Positions 24,201-35,000 of a DNA stretch of 64,000 nt are shown here, piece by piece. This DNA is from Anaspis maculata (lineage: Eukaryota > Arthropoda > Insecta > Coleoptera > Scraptiidae), in the NCBI GenBank assembly GCA_949128115.1, contig OX421964.1, forward strand, positions 36,138,177 to 36,202,176, read 5' to 3'. The first letter of the stretch is position 1; every line of letters starts with the position of its first letter. The position numbers were made by a program, and so were the translations under genes. The notes under the pieces were generated by a model, which searched no databases, had not been told where the DNA came from, and saw nothing but the letters and a program-made list of their open reading frames with translations.

Positions 24201-27200
24201 GCAATTTTCACACAAAAATGGTACATCATTAGTTTGGCCAGCTGCCAGGAACAAACCTCCTCACTAATAATAACAAATTTTGATAGACTAACCTCCAGTT
24301 ACATCAAACTTTTATGAACGAATTCACTCTCATAGTAACTAAGCAACTGGTCATGCTATTGGCTGGTACATAGCAACTAAGAGCGTGATAAAGTTAATCC
24401 GCTCGTAAAACTTTGAAGGAACTGGCTTTGACTTGACAAAATGTGAGGCATAAGAATGCATAATGAAATTCGCCCTTTCAAAAACCGCATTAGCCGTCGT
24501 GAGCAAAGATAGTCCGTAAAACCAAGAACAACTCGAATGATGAATTTTTTCAAATAGACTACATATTTTGGTTTTTCTTTTTGCAGTATTTGTGATTGAT
24601 GACTCTGATCCGAATTGGTGGAAGGGAAGTAACCAGCGAGGCGAGGGGTTGTTTCCTGCCAACTTTGTCACCAAAGACCTGACCGTAGAGCCTGAAAAAT
24701 TCTGTAAGTTTTTCTTCCTCAGAAACTATTGGCGCTACCAGCACCATTTCTGAGAGCAATTCCACAATAATAATTTCACTGCCACTTTCAGTATACGAGA
24801 AAGCAAAGAAAATCGTCCAGTTCAAGGAAACCGTCGACGTGAAGGTGGTCGATAAGGAGTTGGAAGAAGTCGAAATCAACGAGACAAAGATCGACAGATT
24901 ATTGCATTTGTTACACGAAGCCGATCCCACCAATCCCGAGACCGACACGGACGAAATGCTGAAACTGGAGCGCGAAGTCAACGGCATGGGCCCCCTCATA
25001 GATTCCGAGTTGGAAAGGGTGGACCGGAAGCACGCCCAACTCACCCAGTTGAGCGCCGACCTGGTGGAGGCCCTGGGCCTGTACCACACTCTGATGAGAG
25101 AGCCGCAGTTCCCTCCGGTCAGCAAGATGCCTTACAACTACGGCCATCAGATGCCGCCAAATTCCATGGTAAGTCGTGAACTCACGAATGGTCAAGTGGA
25201 AACGGAAATTATTTCAACGGTTGATTTTGCAGGGTTACAACGGCAGCGGGCTGCCGCCACCTCCGGGTATGCCGCCCATGATGCCGCCAGGTGGTGGTAT
25301 CCCCCAAATGCCTTCAGGTCACATGCCTCCTCAGATGCACTTCCCACCTCAGGTATCCATGCCGGGGATGATGCCGCCGTCGCAGGGACTGCCGCAAGGC
25401 CTCCCCCCTCACATGATGCAATCCCAAGTGCCGCCAGATGATAGGAGGTACGACCCCTCACTGGGTCATGGTCCACCAGGGTAAGTAAAGCTTGGAATAA
25501 TGTATAATTGGTACAGTAAGCGTGTAATTGTGGCTGTTACTCACGAGGATGAATAGATGAATTACCCGGATTAATTTGTGAATACAGCAAAATGCACACG
25601 GAACGCCACCCCAGCACAGAAACGCATTTTCGTTATCGCTTCGCCACGTTAAAAGCCTAATTTACATGGGGTAGTGTTAGAGTTTAGAGTAGATAAAATA
25701 TGGGGCTGCAAACAGGAGTGGGGGGTACGACCTTGACCTTGACAGGTCATTGACCCCTGACCCTGACCTGACCTTGACCTTGACAGGTCATTGACTGCTG
25801 CTTCTATATATTTAGTTCTTGGAGCTTCAACAGTTTCTGGTCTTAGTGTGTTATGTTTACTATTATGTCACACATGATGTGAGATGATGTGTATCCTGTA
25901 ATTGTTAGATAGGAGTGTTATGGGTTTTCCCATGTGACTTACTTATCTTTTGTTTATGGGGATATTCTCCCGATAACGATTGGTACCTACTCAAATTCAA
26001 TCTCTTGCTACATTGCTACATTTTGAGATAGGGCAAGGCTATGTTTTCTACAACTATCTTTATACTGAAATAAATGCATGCTATGCTATCTCTGCTATCT
26101 TTTGTTGATGGTTTTGAGCTTTCTATCAACTCTTTGTGATATCTGACATATATCAAAAATTGACAAAAAAATTTAATGCCTCTATATCCAGCACTCTCCT
26201 GTAACTCTAATGATTTTTCCATGATAGTGATTTTCTGGCATAACTCATTGTATATCTATCCATGTGAGGTTTTTTCCTTATAGAATATTCAATTGTTTGG
26301 ATTTGTTGAGGGAAAACATTTCATTTCATACCGCAATAATGCAGGGTGTTTGCAAACTTAGGGTAGAAAATTGAACCGCAGTTAGAAAAGTGCTTCAAAA
26401 GTGCCAGAAAAATGTTGAAATTTTTTTATGATTTTAATTTTTGAAAATATATAGGGTCGAAAGGTAGAAGACCCCTTCTATCTTCGTTATTTTGAAAGAT
26501 TTCAGGAAATTCTTTCCATCAGATCAAAAATCGAATTGTTTGAACCTTTGAAAGTGTCTTGTAATTTTATTCAGTGTACAGGGTGAATCTTAAATCCTGA
26601 AAATCCAGTTTTCTTCAAAAATGCATTGCAGAAAATTTCATACAGGAAATATTTGTGTTATTTTATTTGTTGCTCTAGCAACAAGCCGAAACCCTTGATG
26701 GGTTGTTATGGCTAATGAATAAATGAATGAATGTGTACAGGGTGAGTCATGAATCATAAAAATATTTTTTTTCTCGAAAATGCCTGTGAAAGGTTCTAGA
26801 GGTTATAAAACTGATTTAGAGCAGCAAATAACTAGTTCTCATATGATCTATTCTGCATGCATTTTTGAAGAAAACTGGATTTTCAGGATTTGCGACTCGC
26901 CCTGTATAATAAATAAGATCACAAAACACATTTTATAAAGGTTCAAAAATTTGTTTTGCTTTTTTTAGGTCTTTTTTACAAATCATGCAATTTTGCAGAC
27001 TTTCGTGATTTTTGAACGAACTTGTGGGGGTCTTAAATTTGTGGTAAAATGTGAGGGCCCTGGAGATCGCCCCTTTCAAATCCGGCGCTGGGTTGAATTT
27101 TAGCATACAGTTTGTTTAGTGAAATCAGACTCACAACAGAACTTATCTTATAACGAGTGTACAGAGTGTTTGAAGTGTTGAGGTGGAAAATCGAACGGGT

Positions 27201-30200
27201 TGGTTCAGGAGTGATTGTACAGGGTGATCCACCGAGACCCCCCCCCCCGTTGAAATTTTCCGCGTTGGAATAAATTGGCAGGGAAAAGAATTTTTCGTAA
27301 CAATTTTTCCTGTAGAATCCAAATTTGGACGCCAAAATTTTCTATATTAGTGGCAATTCTGTAAAATTTAAACACCCCTTAAAATTTTAAAAGGCGCTGG
27401 TCATCCTAGGAACGATCAGAAATCGGCTTTACGATTGGCTGAATTTTTTTAACGGGTTTGATACAGAATCGCGGGCGGCCGGTAGCTCAGAAGCTATGAC
27501 GCAGACCACCGCCACCAACCAAGAGGTACCCGGTTCGAAACCCGGCCGTTCCCAAAGAACTTTTCTCCTGAGCCAAGTGTTAATGACTGTGCGAATATTG
27601 TGTTTGTTACGTATTTAAAAACGAAAATTCGTTGATTACTGATAACTAACATTATTGTGTACATATGACCAAATGCAAAAAAACACTCATAAAAGGGTAC
27701 CCTCCTATGACAAAAAGTAAGTCGATATGGAGTGAAAATATTATTAAAAAATATATTATTATTGAAACAGAATTCCCACTATTATCTTTCAGTATGCAGA
27801 GTGTTTAAAAAAACTCACGTTTTTTCTTTGACACCCTGTATATAAATATTGGAAATGATGCTTTCCTTTTGAGTCGGAATAATATTATTTGATATGTGAT
27901 TATTGATTATTATCATATACAGGATGTTCATGTTGAAACTTTCTACTTGAGATTTTTTGCCGCCAAATGTTTTTCCCGAAAAACGCCGAAACACGTCAGT
28001 TTTAATTTGAAGGGGACCTCTAGGACACGTATTGCAAAATTATTATCTTCAAACCCTGTCTCCCTACCCTACCCTACTTGAACTCTTTGAAGTACGGTGG
28101 ATTATAAACCACCTAATTTTACATCTTTGAGGTACAGTGGCGCAATTTTTATACCACTTTTCGAAGCTATTTTGTTGAGGTTTTTACGGTTTAAAGTAAT
28201 AAAAACAAAAAATTAAAATTTAACACTCCCTTTTTCCAAAAATACAGTAAAAAATGTATGAAAATGTTTCTTGTTATTATCTTTTTTCATTTGATCAAAG
28301 TGTGAATTGTCTTCTCTTAGTTTAGAAATGGAATACATTCTCGTACCTCTAGGGTTTATTTTGCACTGAATTTCCCGTATCTGAAAGAGTTGAAAGGATC
28401 GGGGGATGGGTTTGAAGTTTTTTGAAATATATTTGGCACAAAGAGAATTTCATTAACTTCAATCTGATGTTCACAAGATAGGTGATGCTATTCGAAATTT
28501 GAAAGTAGGGTAGAGTGGGGACGAAGGGTTTGAAGATGAAAATCGTGCAATACGTGTCCTAGAGGTCCCCCTTCAAATAAAAATTGACCTGTTTCGGCGT
28601 TTTTCGGGAGAAATATTTGGTGTCAAAAAATCTGAAGTAGAAAGTTTGAAAATGAACATCCGGTATATGATCATAATCACATGTCAAATAAAGCCACTGA
28701 GTTGGGCGCCACTATACTAAATTAATACTTGAGTCGTGTAGTTTTACGGTTTATTAAAGAAATATGGGTACAAGTTGTGGGACTGATTCCCATACTCATA
28801 GTCGATACTTCATAAATTGATACTTTGCTCGATCTCCGACTTGAGCACAGTGTAACTATGGCAACGATTGTTTATACCCTTGGCAGACTGCACCTTAATG
28901 ATCATTAAGTGTAATGATCATTAACGTTAAATGACGATTTCGAATTTGGGGGTGATACACTGCAAATCGTAATAAACCTATGAGCTTGCGCCGGCGCCGT
29001 AGCGCATATTCATGCGTGGCGATCAATTTTCCCCCAAAATGTCAAATTGTCGAATGGTCAGAAGTATTGGGCTATTATTCCCCTTATTATCTATAATTAT
29101 AATATTAATTTCATATTTTTGGTGAGGTGTGAGGTGGTATTTAGCTTAGATTCCATTCAATCAAGAAAACGTGGTGTGAACATTGCAAACAATAACAAAG
29201 TAATTATTGCTAGCAATGTTAAAATCGTGCAATACGTGTCCTAGAGGTCCCCCTTCAAATAAAAATTGACCTGTTTCGGCGTTTTTCGGGAGAAATATTT
29301 GGTGTCAAAAAATCTGAAGTAGAAAGTTTGAAAATGAACATCCGGTATATGATCATAATCACATGTCAAATAAAGCCACTGAGTTGGGCGCCACTATACT
29401 TAATTAATACTTGAGTCGTGTAGTTTTACGGTTTATTAAAGAAATATGGGTACAAGTTGTGGGACTGATTCCCATACTTGTAGTCGATACTTCATAAATT
29501 GATACTTTGCTCGATCTCCGACTTGAGCACAGTGTAACTATGGCAACGATTGTTTATACCCTTGGCAGACTGCACCTTAATGATCATTAAGTGTAATGAT
29601 CATTAACGTTAAATGACGATTTCGAATTTGGGGGTGATACACTGCAAATCGTAATAAACCTATGAGCTTGCGCCGGCGCCGTAGCGCATATTCATGCGTG
29701 GCGATCAATTTTCCCCCAAAATGTCAAATTGTCGTCGAATGGTCAGAAGTATTGGGCTATTATTCCCCTTATTATCTATAATTATAATATTAATTTCATA
29801 TTTTTGGTGAGGTGTGAGGTGGTATTTAGCTTAGATTCCATTCAATCAAGAAAACGTGGTGTGAACATTGCAAACAATAACAAAGTAATTATTGCTAGCA
29901 ATGTTCACATCACATCATACTATCTTTATTTGTTGCCAAAATACATTTTGAATTTGTATTGAGTCGAAAGAAATGGAGGAAAAGAAAAATAAGAGACTGA
30001 TGATTTAGTCAATAGCCCCATAGTCTAACCAACTTCTAAGCGCGGCCCTGATTTATGTGCGCGGCTGGCAAGTGGCAAGGCAACTGACAGATGCATGTTA
30101 TAGTCAACTTTTTTGCAATTTTTCAACTGCTTTTGCGATAAGTACCTTCTATTTCGCTTATTGCTTTCGCAAAATTTCACATTTTTCACGACGGACGTTC

Positions 30201-31720
30201 TGGAAACCTATTCCCCCATCAATAAATTCGACTTTGCCAAAAATAGAGTACCACCAACCGATACTGTGCTACAAGCTCGCGATGTTCGTAACATCCAACT
30301 TTCGCGAACAGGCGCAGGCGGTCATTTCTTATGTAAAGCGAGGAGATTTTTCAATTTTTCGTACGTGCTTATACATGCACGCTACGGGAATTATATACCT
30401 ACCTCTCTCACGGATACTCACAGGAACCCATCTCCTCATCAATAAATTCGACTTTACCCAAAAATAAAGTGCCGCCAATCTATATCCTGCTGCCCGTTTG
30501 CAATGTTCGTATCATCCAAATTCCGCATTACGAGCATTATCTTATAATTTGGTACAAGAGATGTTGTTGCAAGAGGCAAGACACAAAATCCAGTTCCTCC
30601 ATTCCAGAAATACGTGTCTGAATGGCGTACTGAAATGACGGACTTGATGACAAATGACAGATATCGCGATTCATTGCAGAAAAGCTGGCCAATGGTATTC
30701 AAAAATCACGGCGATGATGCACGACCACCGGCGATTATTCGGCGATTATGGTTGCTCCTAGTTAATGTCATTAAGGTCGTAAATGACGTTCTAAATGATC
30801 ATTAAGTAAATGACGACGTGACACACTGGTCATTTATATCGTAATTTACGCTTAATGATCAATTAGTTTTCCTGTCTGTCAAGGGTATTATCGTAAAAGT
30901 TGAGGGATTCTCTTAATGGAGGCGGAGGCATCTTGTAGAAATAAAGTTGTATAAATAATCTGTCTCTCCACACACAAATATACTGTATAAGTATATTTTG
31001 CTGACGCGTTCCGGCCTTACAATTCGGGTTCGGGATAAAGGGCCATCTTCAAAGCAATAAAGGTGTAAAATGTGTAATGTGTCAAAGTAAACAATTAAAT
31101 AATAATAATTGAATTGTAGTCTTATAAAACTGAAGTACGTTCGGTTTCTTTTTTTCTGGAGAATATGTAGTAGTTTAACGTTTAACGATCCTTCTTCAAT
31201 AACAGAATCTACAGTTATTTATTATAGGCATATTTTCTTCATGTATGTGTCTTTAACAGGCTACAATGTGTCCATATTTTGTCTTGTAAAATTAAAATCT
31301 AAATAAGACAAATTCTTAACAAGACTGATAGAATGCGCTAGAAACCACGTTTGGTTTTGCCCAAAACCCCTACGGAAAAGTCTAGAAAAGTTCTTTGTAT
31401 GGTTATTTACGTGTTGTGGATAATTTGGAACGGTAGGGACTCAATAAAACATGCGTGTGTTTTACTCAAAATTACTACGCAGTAGATGTGACGCAGTTTT
31501 CTAGTTGGTTCTCGAGATGTGCGGCGTGATGTAAACATTGCTTATAAGTAATAAATAATGTGAAATTTTCAGCATGGTGAATTATGGTGCGCCTCTCGGA
31601 ATGATGCCGCCAGGATATCCAGGCGTCCCCTTGAGCAACTCTTCCCATACGGCACTGAACAACGGTCCTCCGCAAACGCAGAGCCAGCATTACATGGGAG
31701 CCAACAACAGCCAGAAGTAG
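18274..31720 (+). CDS. STAM: Signal transducing adapter molecule (ESCRT-0 subunit)
   Basis: Complete gene; coding exons 18274-18316, 18508-18668, 18722-19253, 24587-24703, 24792-25168, 25233-25480 and 31573-31720 sum to 541 residues with consistent phases. STAM with HRS sorts ubiquitinated receptors at early endosomes. Visible domains are VHS, about residues 5-145 (start MGIFGQ, then [15 protein letters not shown] and [14 protein letters not shown]); UIM, about 168-183 ([12 protein letters not shown]); SH3, about 222-279 ([17 protein letters not shown], split by an intron, then [10 protein letters not shown] and GLFPANFV); a GAT/coiled-coil region, about 290-395 ([15 protein letters not shown]); and a Pro/Met/Gly-rich tail. 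The start was chosen at MGIFG because family members begin this way. An in-frame CTG/ATG-poor extension upstream is 5'UTR. Introns 3 (5.3 kb) and 6 (6.1 kb) are loaded with transposons. Confidence 0.95.
20261..20627. mobile_element. Nested fold-back with 'tacaggtgtcccagctaaaa' ends
   Basis: Inverted terminal repeats of about 120 bases begin atatacaggtgtcccagc and end gctgggacaccctgtatat. The arms share gcctgatcttt-agctt segments. It is inserted into the left arm of the larger element. Confidence 0.8.
21294..21328 (+). repeat. CCGT microsatellite
   Basis: About eight tetranucleotide units (ccgt with one ctgt) within a repeat family. Confidence 0.8.
24290..24430. mobile_element. MITE in STAM intron 3
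   Basis: Left end ccagttacatcaaacttt and right partner aaactttgaaggaactgg, with gaacgaattcactctc also inverted. About 140 bp, non-coding. Confidence 0.6.
26340..26905. mobile_element. TACAGGGTG-type non-autonomous elements
   Basis: Two or more adjacent elements have cagggtgtttgcaaac and gtacagggtgaatcttaaat ends and a terminal cgccctgtataat. Diverged copies occur at 48953-49510 and, inverted, at 51575-51830. Confidence 0.6.
27470..27766 (+). mobile_element. tRNA-derived SINE with 7-bp target duplication
   Basis: The head contains gtagctcagaagc (A-box position) and the B box cggttcgaaaccc. It continues into a body with aacttttctcctgagccaa and an AT-rich tail. Flanked by ACAGAAT at 27463-27469 and 27767-27773. 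It shares the aacttttct-gggccaa block with the SINE at 54992-55257. Confidence 0.8.
27911..28671. mobile_element. Inverted-repeat element (arms about 160 bp)
   Basis: Left end tacaggatgttcatgttg and right end aatgaacatccggta are inverted. Both arms contain aggtccccttcaaa-type sequence, cctgtttcggcg/cgccgaaac and a ggacacgtattgca segment. The right arm has been swept into the adjacent tandem duplication. Confidence 0.75.
28539..29220. repeat. Tandem duplication, copy 1 (682 bp)
   Basis: Begins aaaatcgtgcaatacgtgtc and ends attgctagcaatgtt. Nearly identical to the next 685 bases. Confidence 0.95.
29221..29905. repeat. Tandem duplication, copy 2 (685 bp)
   Basis: Second copy, differing by a 3-base insertion (gtc, giving ttgtcgtcgaatgg) and a few substitutions. 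Both copies hold the paired ttaatgatcattaag motif. The near identity indicates a young event or assembly of allelic variants. Confidence 0.95.
30190..30545. repeat. Diverged direct repeat, two units
   Basis: Units around catcaataaattcgacttt at about 30218 and 30438 continue in parallel for about 130 bases (agagtaccaccaa/aaagtgccgccaa, gcgatgttcgtaacatcca/gcaatgttcgtatcatcca). Confidence 0.7.
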
Positions 31721-31982
31721 CGCAGCGGCAGCAACAGCTTTCCGATTTCTATGATATTTTCAATTTTACGTATCACACTCTCTTATGTGACGTAGAAGGC
31801 ATATTTAGTTGTTGTAATATTGTATTTACTACATAATTTACTTTCGCGTATTTATATTCATTGTTTATTTACGCCTCCTTATTATAAATATGAAAATATG
31901 TACAGTGCACTGAGAAAAAGAGAAAACAGAGTCGGTGAGGATTTGATGTAACTGAGTATATAATAATATAATTAATACTAAT

Positions 31983-31988
31983 AATAAA
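31983..31988 (+). promoter_or_regulatory. Probable STAM poly(A) signal
   Basis: AATAAA 263 bases after the STAM stop and about 100 bases before the dehydrogenase start codon. Confidence 0.4.
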
Positions 31989-32088
31989 AAAACATTTTAT
32001 GAAAAAAAAAACGAGATTTGTGTTATCTTTGAAGGTCAAATAGTTCGTTTTGATAAGGACAATTGGTTCAGTTTTGGACATTTATACA

Positions 32089-35000
32089 ATGTTGACAAAG
32101 ATATTGAGACGTGGCTCAAGATGTTACTCCAAGTCAACAGTGTGGGCGCCCGATGAGAATATTTTTAAAACCCCTGGCAAAAAGAAGACTCAGTTCTTGC
32201 CGGAATCTTTATATGGAGGACGAAGGATTGTCACACTCATACCAGGTATTGTTTCGAATCGTTTTTCAATTATTTTTGTGATGATTTGGCTGTGCAGGAG
32301 ATGGGATCGGGCCTGAACTCATGCGGCATGTCAAAGACATATTCAAGGTGACACAAGTTCCTGTGGATTTTGAAGAGATCGTAGCTTCTGAAAATGAAAC
32401 GAAACGAAGCCTGGTCAATAATGCGCTGATGTCCATTCAGAGAAACGGGATCGGACTCAAGGGAAACATGGCTTCGATTCTGGAAGACGACGGTTTTGTA
32501 GCTCCAAATGTCGAATTGCGTGACCAGCTAGATACGTTCGCTTACGTGGTTCACTACAAATCGTACCCTGTGGTGACATCGAAATTTCCGAATTTGGATA
32601 TTTTACTTATCCGGCAGAACACCGAAGGCGAATTCATGATGCTCGAACATGAAAACGTGAAAGGCGTTGTCGAGAGCATGAAAGTCATGACTAGAGACAA
32701 CACAGAGCGTCTAGCACATTTCGCTTTTAGATGTGCCATGGATTACGGTCGTAACAAAATTACCATCATCCACAAAAAGGATGTAATGTGAGTATTTCTG
32801 TCTGTTTGCATGAAATCACTGCATACCTACTTTTTTAATTTAGGCGATTGGCTGATGGACTTTTTGTGAATACTATCAAAGAAATACAACAAGAATACCC
32901 TTCAATTACCGTGGAGGAAATGCCAGTGGATCATTGCTGCAGAAAATTAGTCTCAGATCCGAAAGTTTTTGATGTTCTCCTAATGCCTAATTTGTATGGG
33001 GCCATAACTTCTAATATCATCTGTGGAACCCTCGGTGGTCCGGGGCTTTATTGTGGAGTCAACTATGGTGAGAACGTGGCTGTGTTCGAACCAGCTACTC
33101 GGCACACAGGAATTGACATAATGGGTAAGTGATTGAAAACGCCTTGTTTAATTCCTCGCTAACGTTTGCCAAATTTTCACACAAGGCATACTAGTACAGG
33201 AAAAATAGTAAAAAAATCGGCCAAACCTCGGAAAAAATATGGACGTCCTGAAAATTTGATATTCTGTTCAGAATTGACTGCTCTACAACATATCCAAAAT
33301 CGCCAAAAATCGCACCCGGGGGTTTTGAGTTATTGGAGGGGGGGTAAAAAATTGCAACTTAGAATGGAGGGGATGAAACCCGTCAATCCATTGGAAGCAA
33401 ATACGTTATAATTCGACGCATCATATCCCGTTGATACCATTTTGGCACAAAAAATGTCGATCACTGTTGAAGGGGGGTCGTGGGGGAGCGAAGCCCTGCT
33501 AGGTGGTCCATTTTGTTTTTCTGGCCATGTAGAACCGATCACGACAAGTTTGGTATCTTTTCCGACTATATTCAACCTCCTGAACTCGAATCCGATGTAT
33601 TAATTTGGATGAAAACAAGTTTGAACAAGTTAACTTGAAAAAACTTGTTTTTTCTTTGACAATTTTGACGAATTTTTTTTGCACTGTTAGAGGTGTTCAT
33701 CTTTGGAAAATTTTCAGAGGCCATTGAATTGAAGTGTATTCTTCACGAAAATCATCTACTCGATGTTTGACTTTGTTTCTCGAGTTTAAAAAATCGATTT
33801 GAACTTGAATCGGCCCGGCGCGTCATCTACTACTGACCAGAACACTACAGCATGCACCTTTCAATGAAAATAGCTCGAACTATTGAAGAAATAACAACTC
33901 ATTTCTGGGAATTTGATGATCTGTGCAGAATTGAATTCCCTATAACATAAACAAAGCCGCCATGAATCGTACTGCTGAGTTTTGAGTTATTTGAGGGGAA
34001 AGGTAACAGTTCATAGAGTACGAATCTTGACAAAATGTTATCCTTCACCTCGAATAACTCAAAATCCTGCGGTGCGATTGATGGCGATTTTGTTTATGTT
34101 ATAGGGAGTTCAGTTCTGCACAAATCCTCGAATTTTCAAAGATAAGCTATTAGTTTTTCAATAGTTTGTGCTACTTTCATTTAAAGGTGCATGTTGTCGT
34201 GTTCTGGTCAGTAGTAGAAGCGGCGCCGCGCCGATTCAAGTTCAAATCGATTTTTTAAACTCGAGAAACAAAGTCAAACATCGAGTAGATGATTTTCGTG
34301 AAGAATACACTTCAATTTAATGGCCCCTAAAAATTTTTCAAAGATGAACATCTCTAGCAGTGAAAAAAAAATCGTCAAAATTGTCAAAGAAAAAACAAAC
34401 AAGTTTTTTCAAGTCAACTTGTTCAAACTTGTTTTCATCCAAATTAACACATCGGATTCGAGTTCAGGAGATTGAATATAGTCGAAAAATATACCAAACT
34501 TGTCGTAATCGGTCCTACATGGCCAGAAAAACCAAATGGACCACCTAGCAGGACTTTGCCCCCCCAAGACCCCCCTTCAACAGTGATCGACATTTTTTGT
34601 TCCAAAATGGTATCAACGGGATATGATGCGTCGAATTATAACGTATTTGCTTCCAATGGATTGACGGGTTTCATCCCCTCCATTTTAAGTTGCAATTTTT
34701 TACCCCCCCTCCAATAACTCAAAACCCCCGGGTGCGATTTTTGGCGATTTTGGATATGTTGTAGAGCACTCAATTCTGAACAGAATATCAAATTTTCAGG
34801 ACGTCCATATTTATTCCGAGGTTAAAATCTATCTTTCTTGTACTATACGTGCTCCAAATAGAGGGATTTTCTATGTATTGAAACTGTGACACTTTTGATA
34901 CTGGCAGAAGAGTAATTTAGTAACATGGCAGTTGGCAGTTGATTAAATTTCTCACACGAGCAAATAATTGCTGAGCTAGATCTAGAATAAACCATTTCAG

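Larger units (their letters stand above)
19254..24586. other. STAM intron 3, transposon-rich
   Basis: No exon recognised. It contains the fold-back complex at 20026-22660, a CCGT microsatellite, an imperfect inverted repeat at about 23560-24260 (both arms carry gtaccatttttgtgt) and a small MITE at 24290-24430. Open frames of 80-140 codons here are repeat-derived. Confidence 0.6.
25481..31572. other. STAM intron 6, transposon-rich
   Basis: No exon recognised between the two last coding exons. Contents: tgacc-rich simple repeat (25730-25800), a TACAGGGTG-type element (26340-26905), a SINE (27470-27766), an inverted-repeat element (27911-28671), a 682-bp tandem duplication (28539-29905) and a diverged direct repeat (30190-30545). 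Confidence 0.6.

Noticed and set aside
23842..24267. 141-codon plus-strand open frame in STAM intron 3
   Set aside because: It spans the arms of an imperfect inverted repeat, with no domain; probably repeat-derived.
24559..25125. 188-codon open frame on the minus strand
   Set aside because: It is antisense to STAM exons 4 and 5, whose splice sites and domains are clear; no domain in the antisense reading.
28900..29640. Repeated palindromes spaced like a CRISPR array
   Set aside because: They are two copies of one tandemly duplicated segment, not short repeats with unique spacers.
32050..32088. Upstream extension of the dehydrogenase reading frame
   Set aside because: It begins with TTG rather than ATG; the ATG at 32089 opens a plausible mitochondrial targeting sequence.
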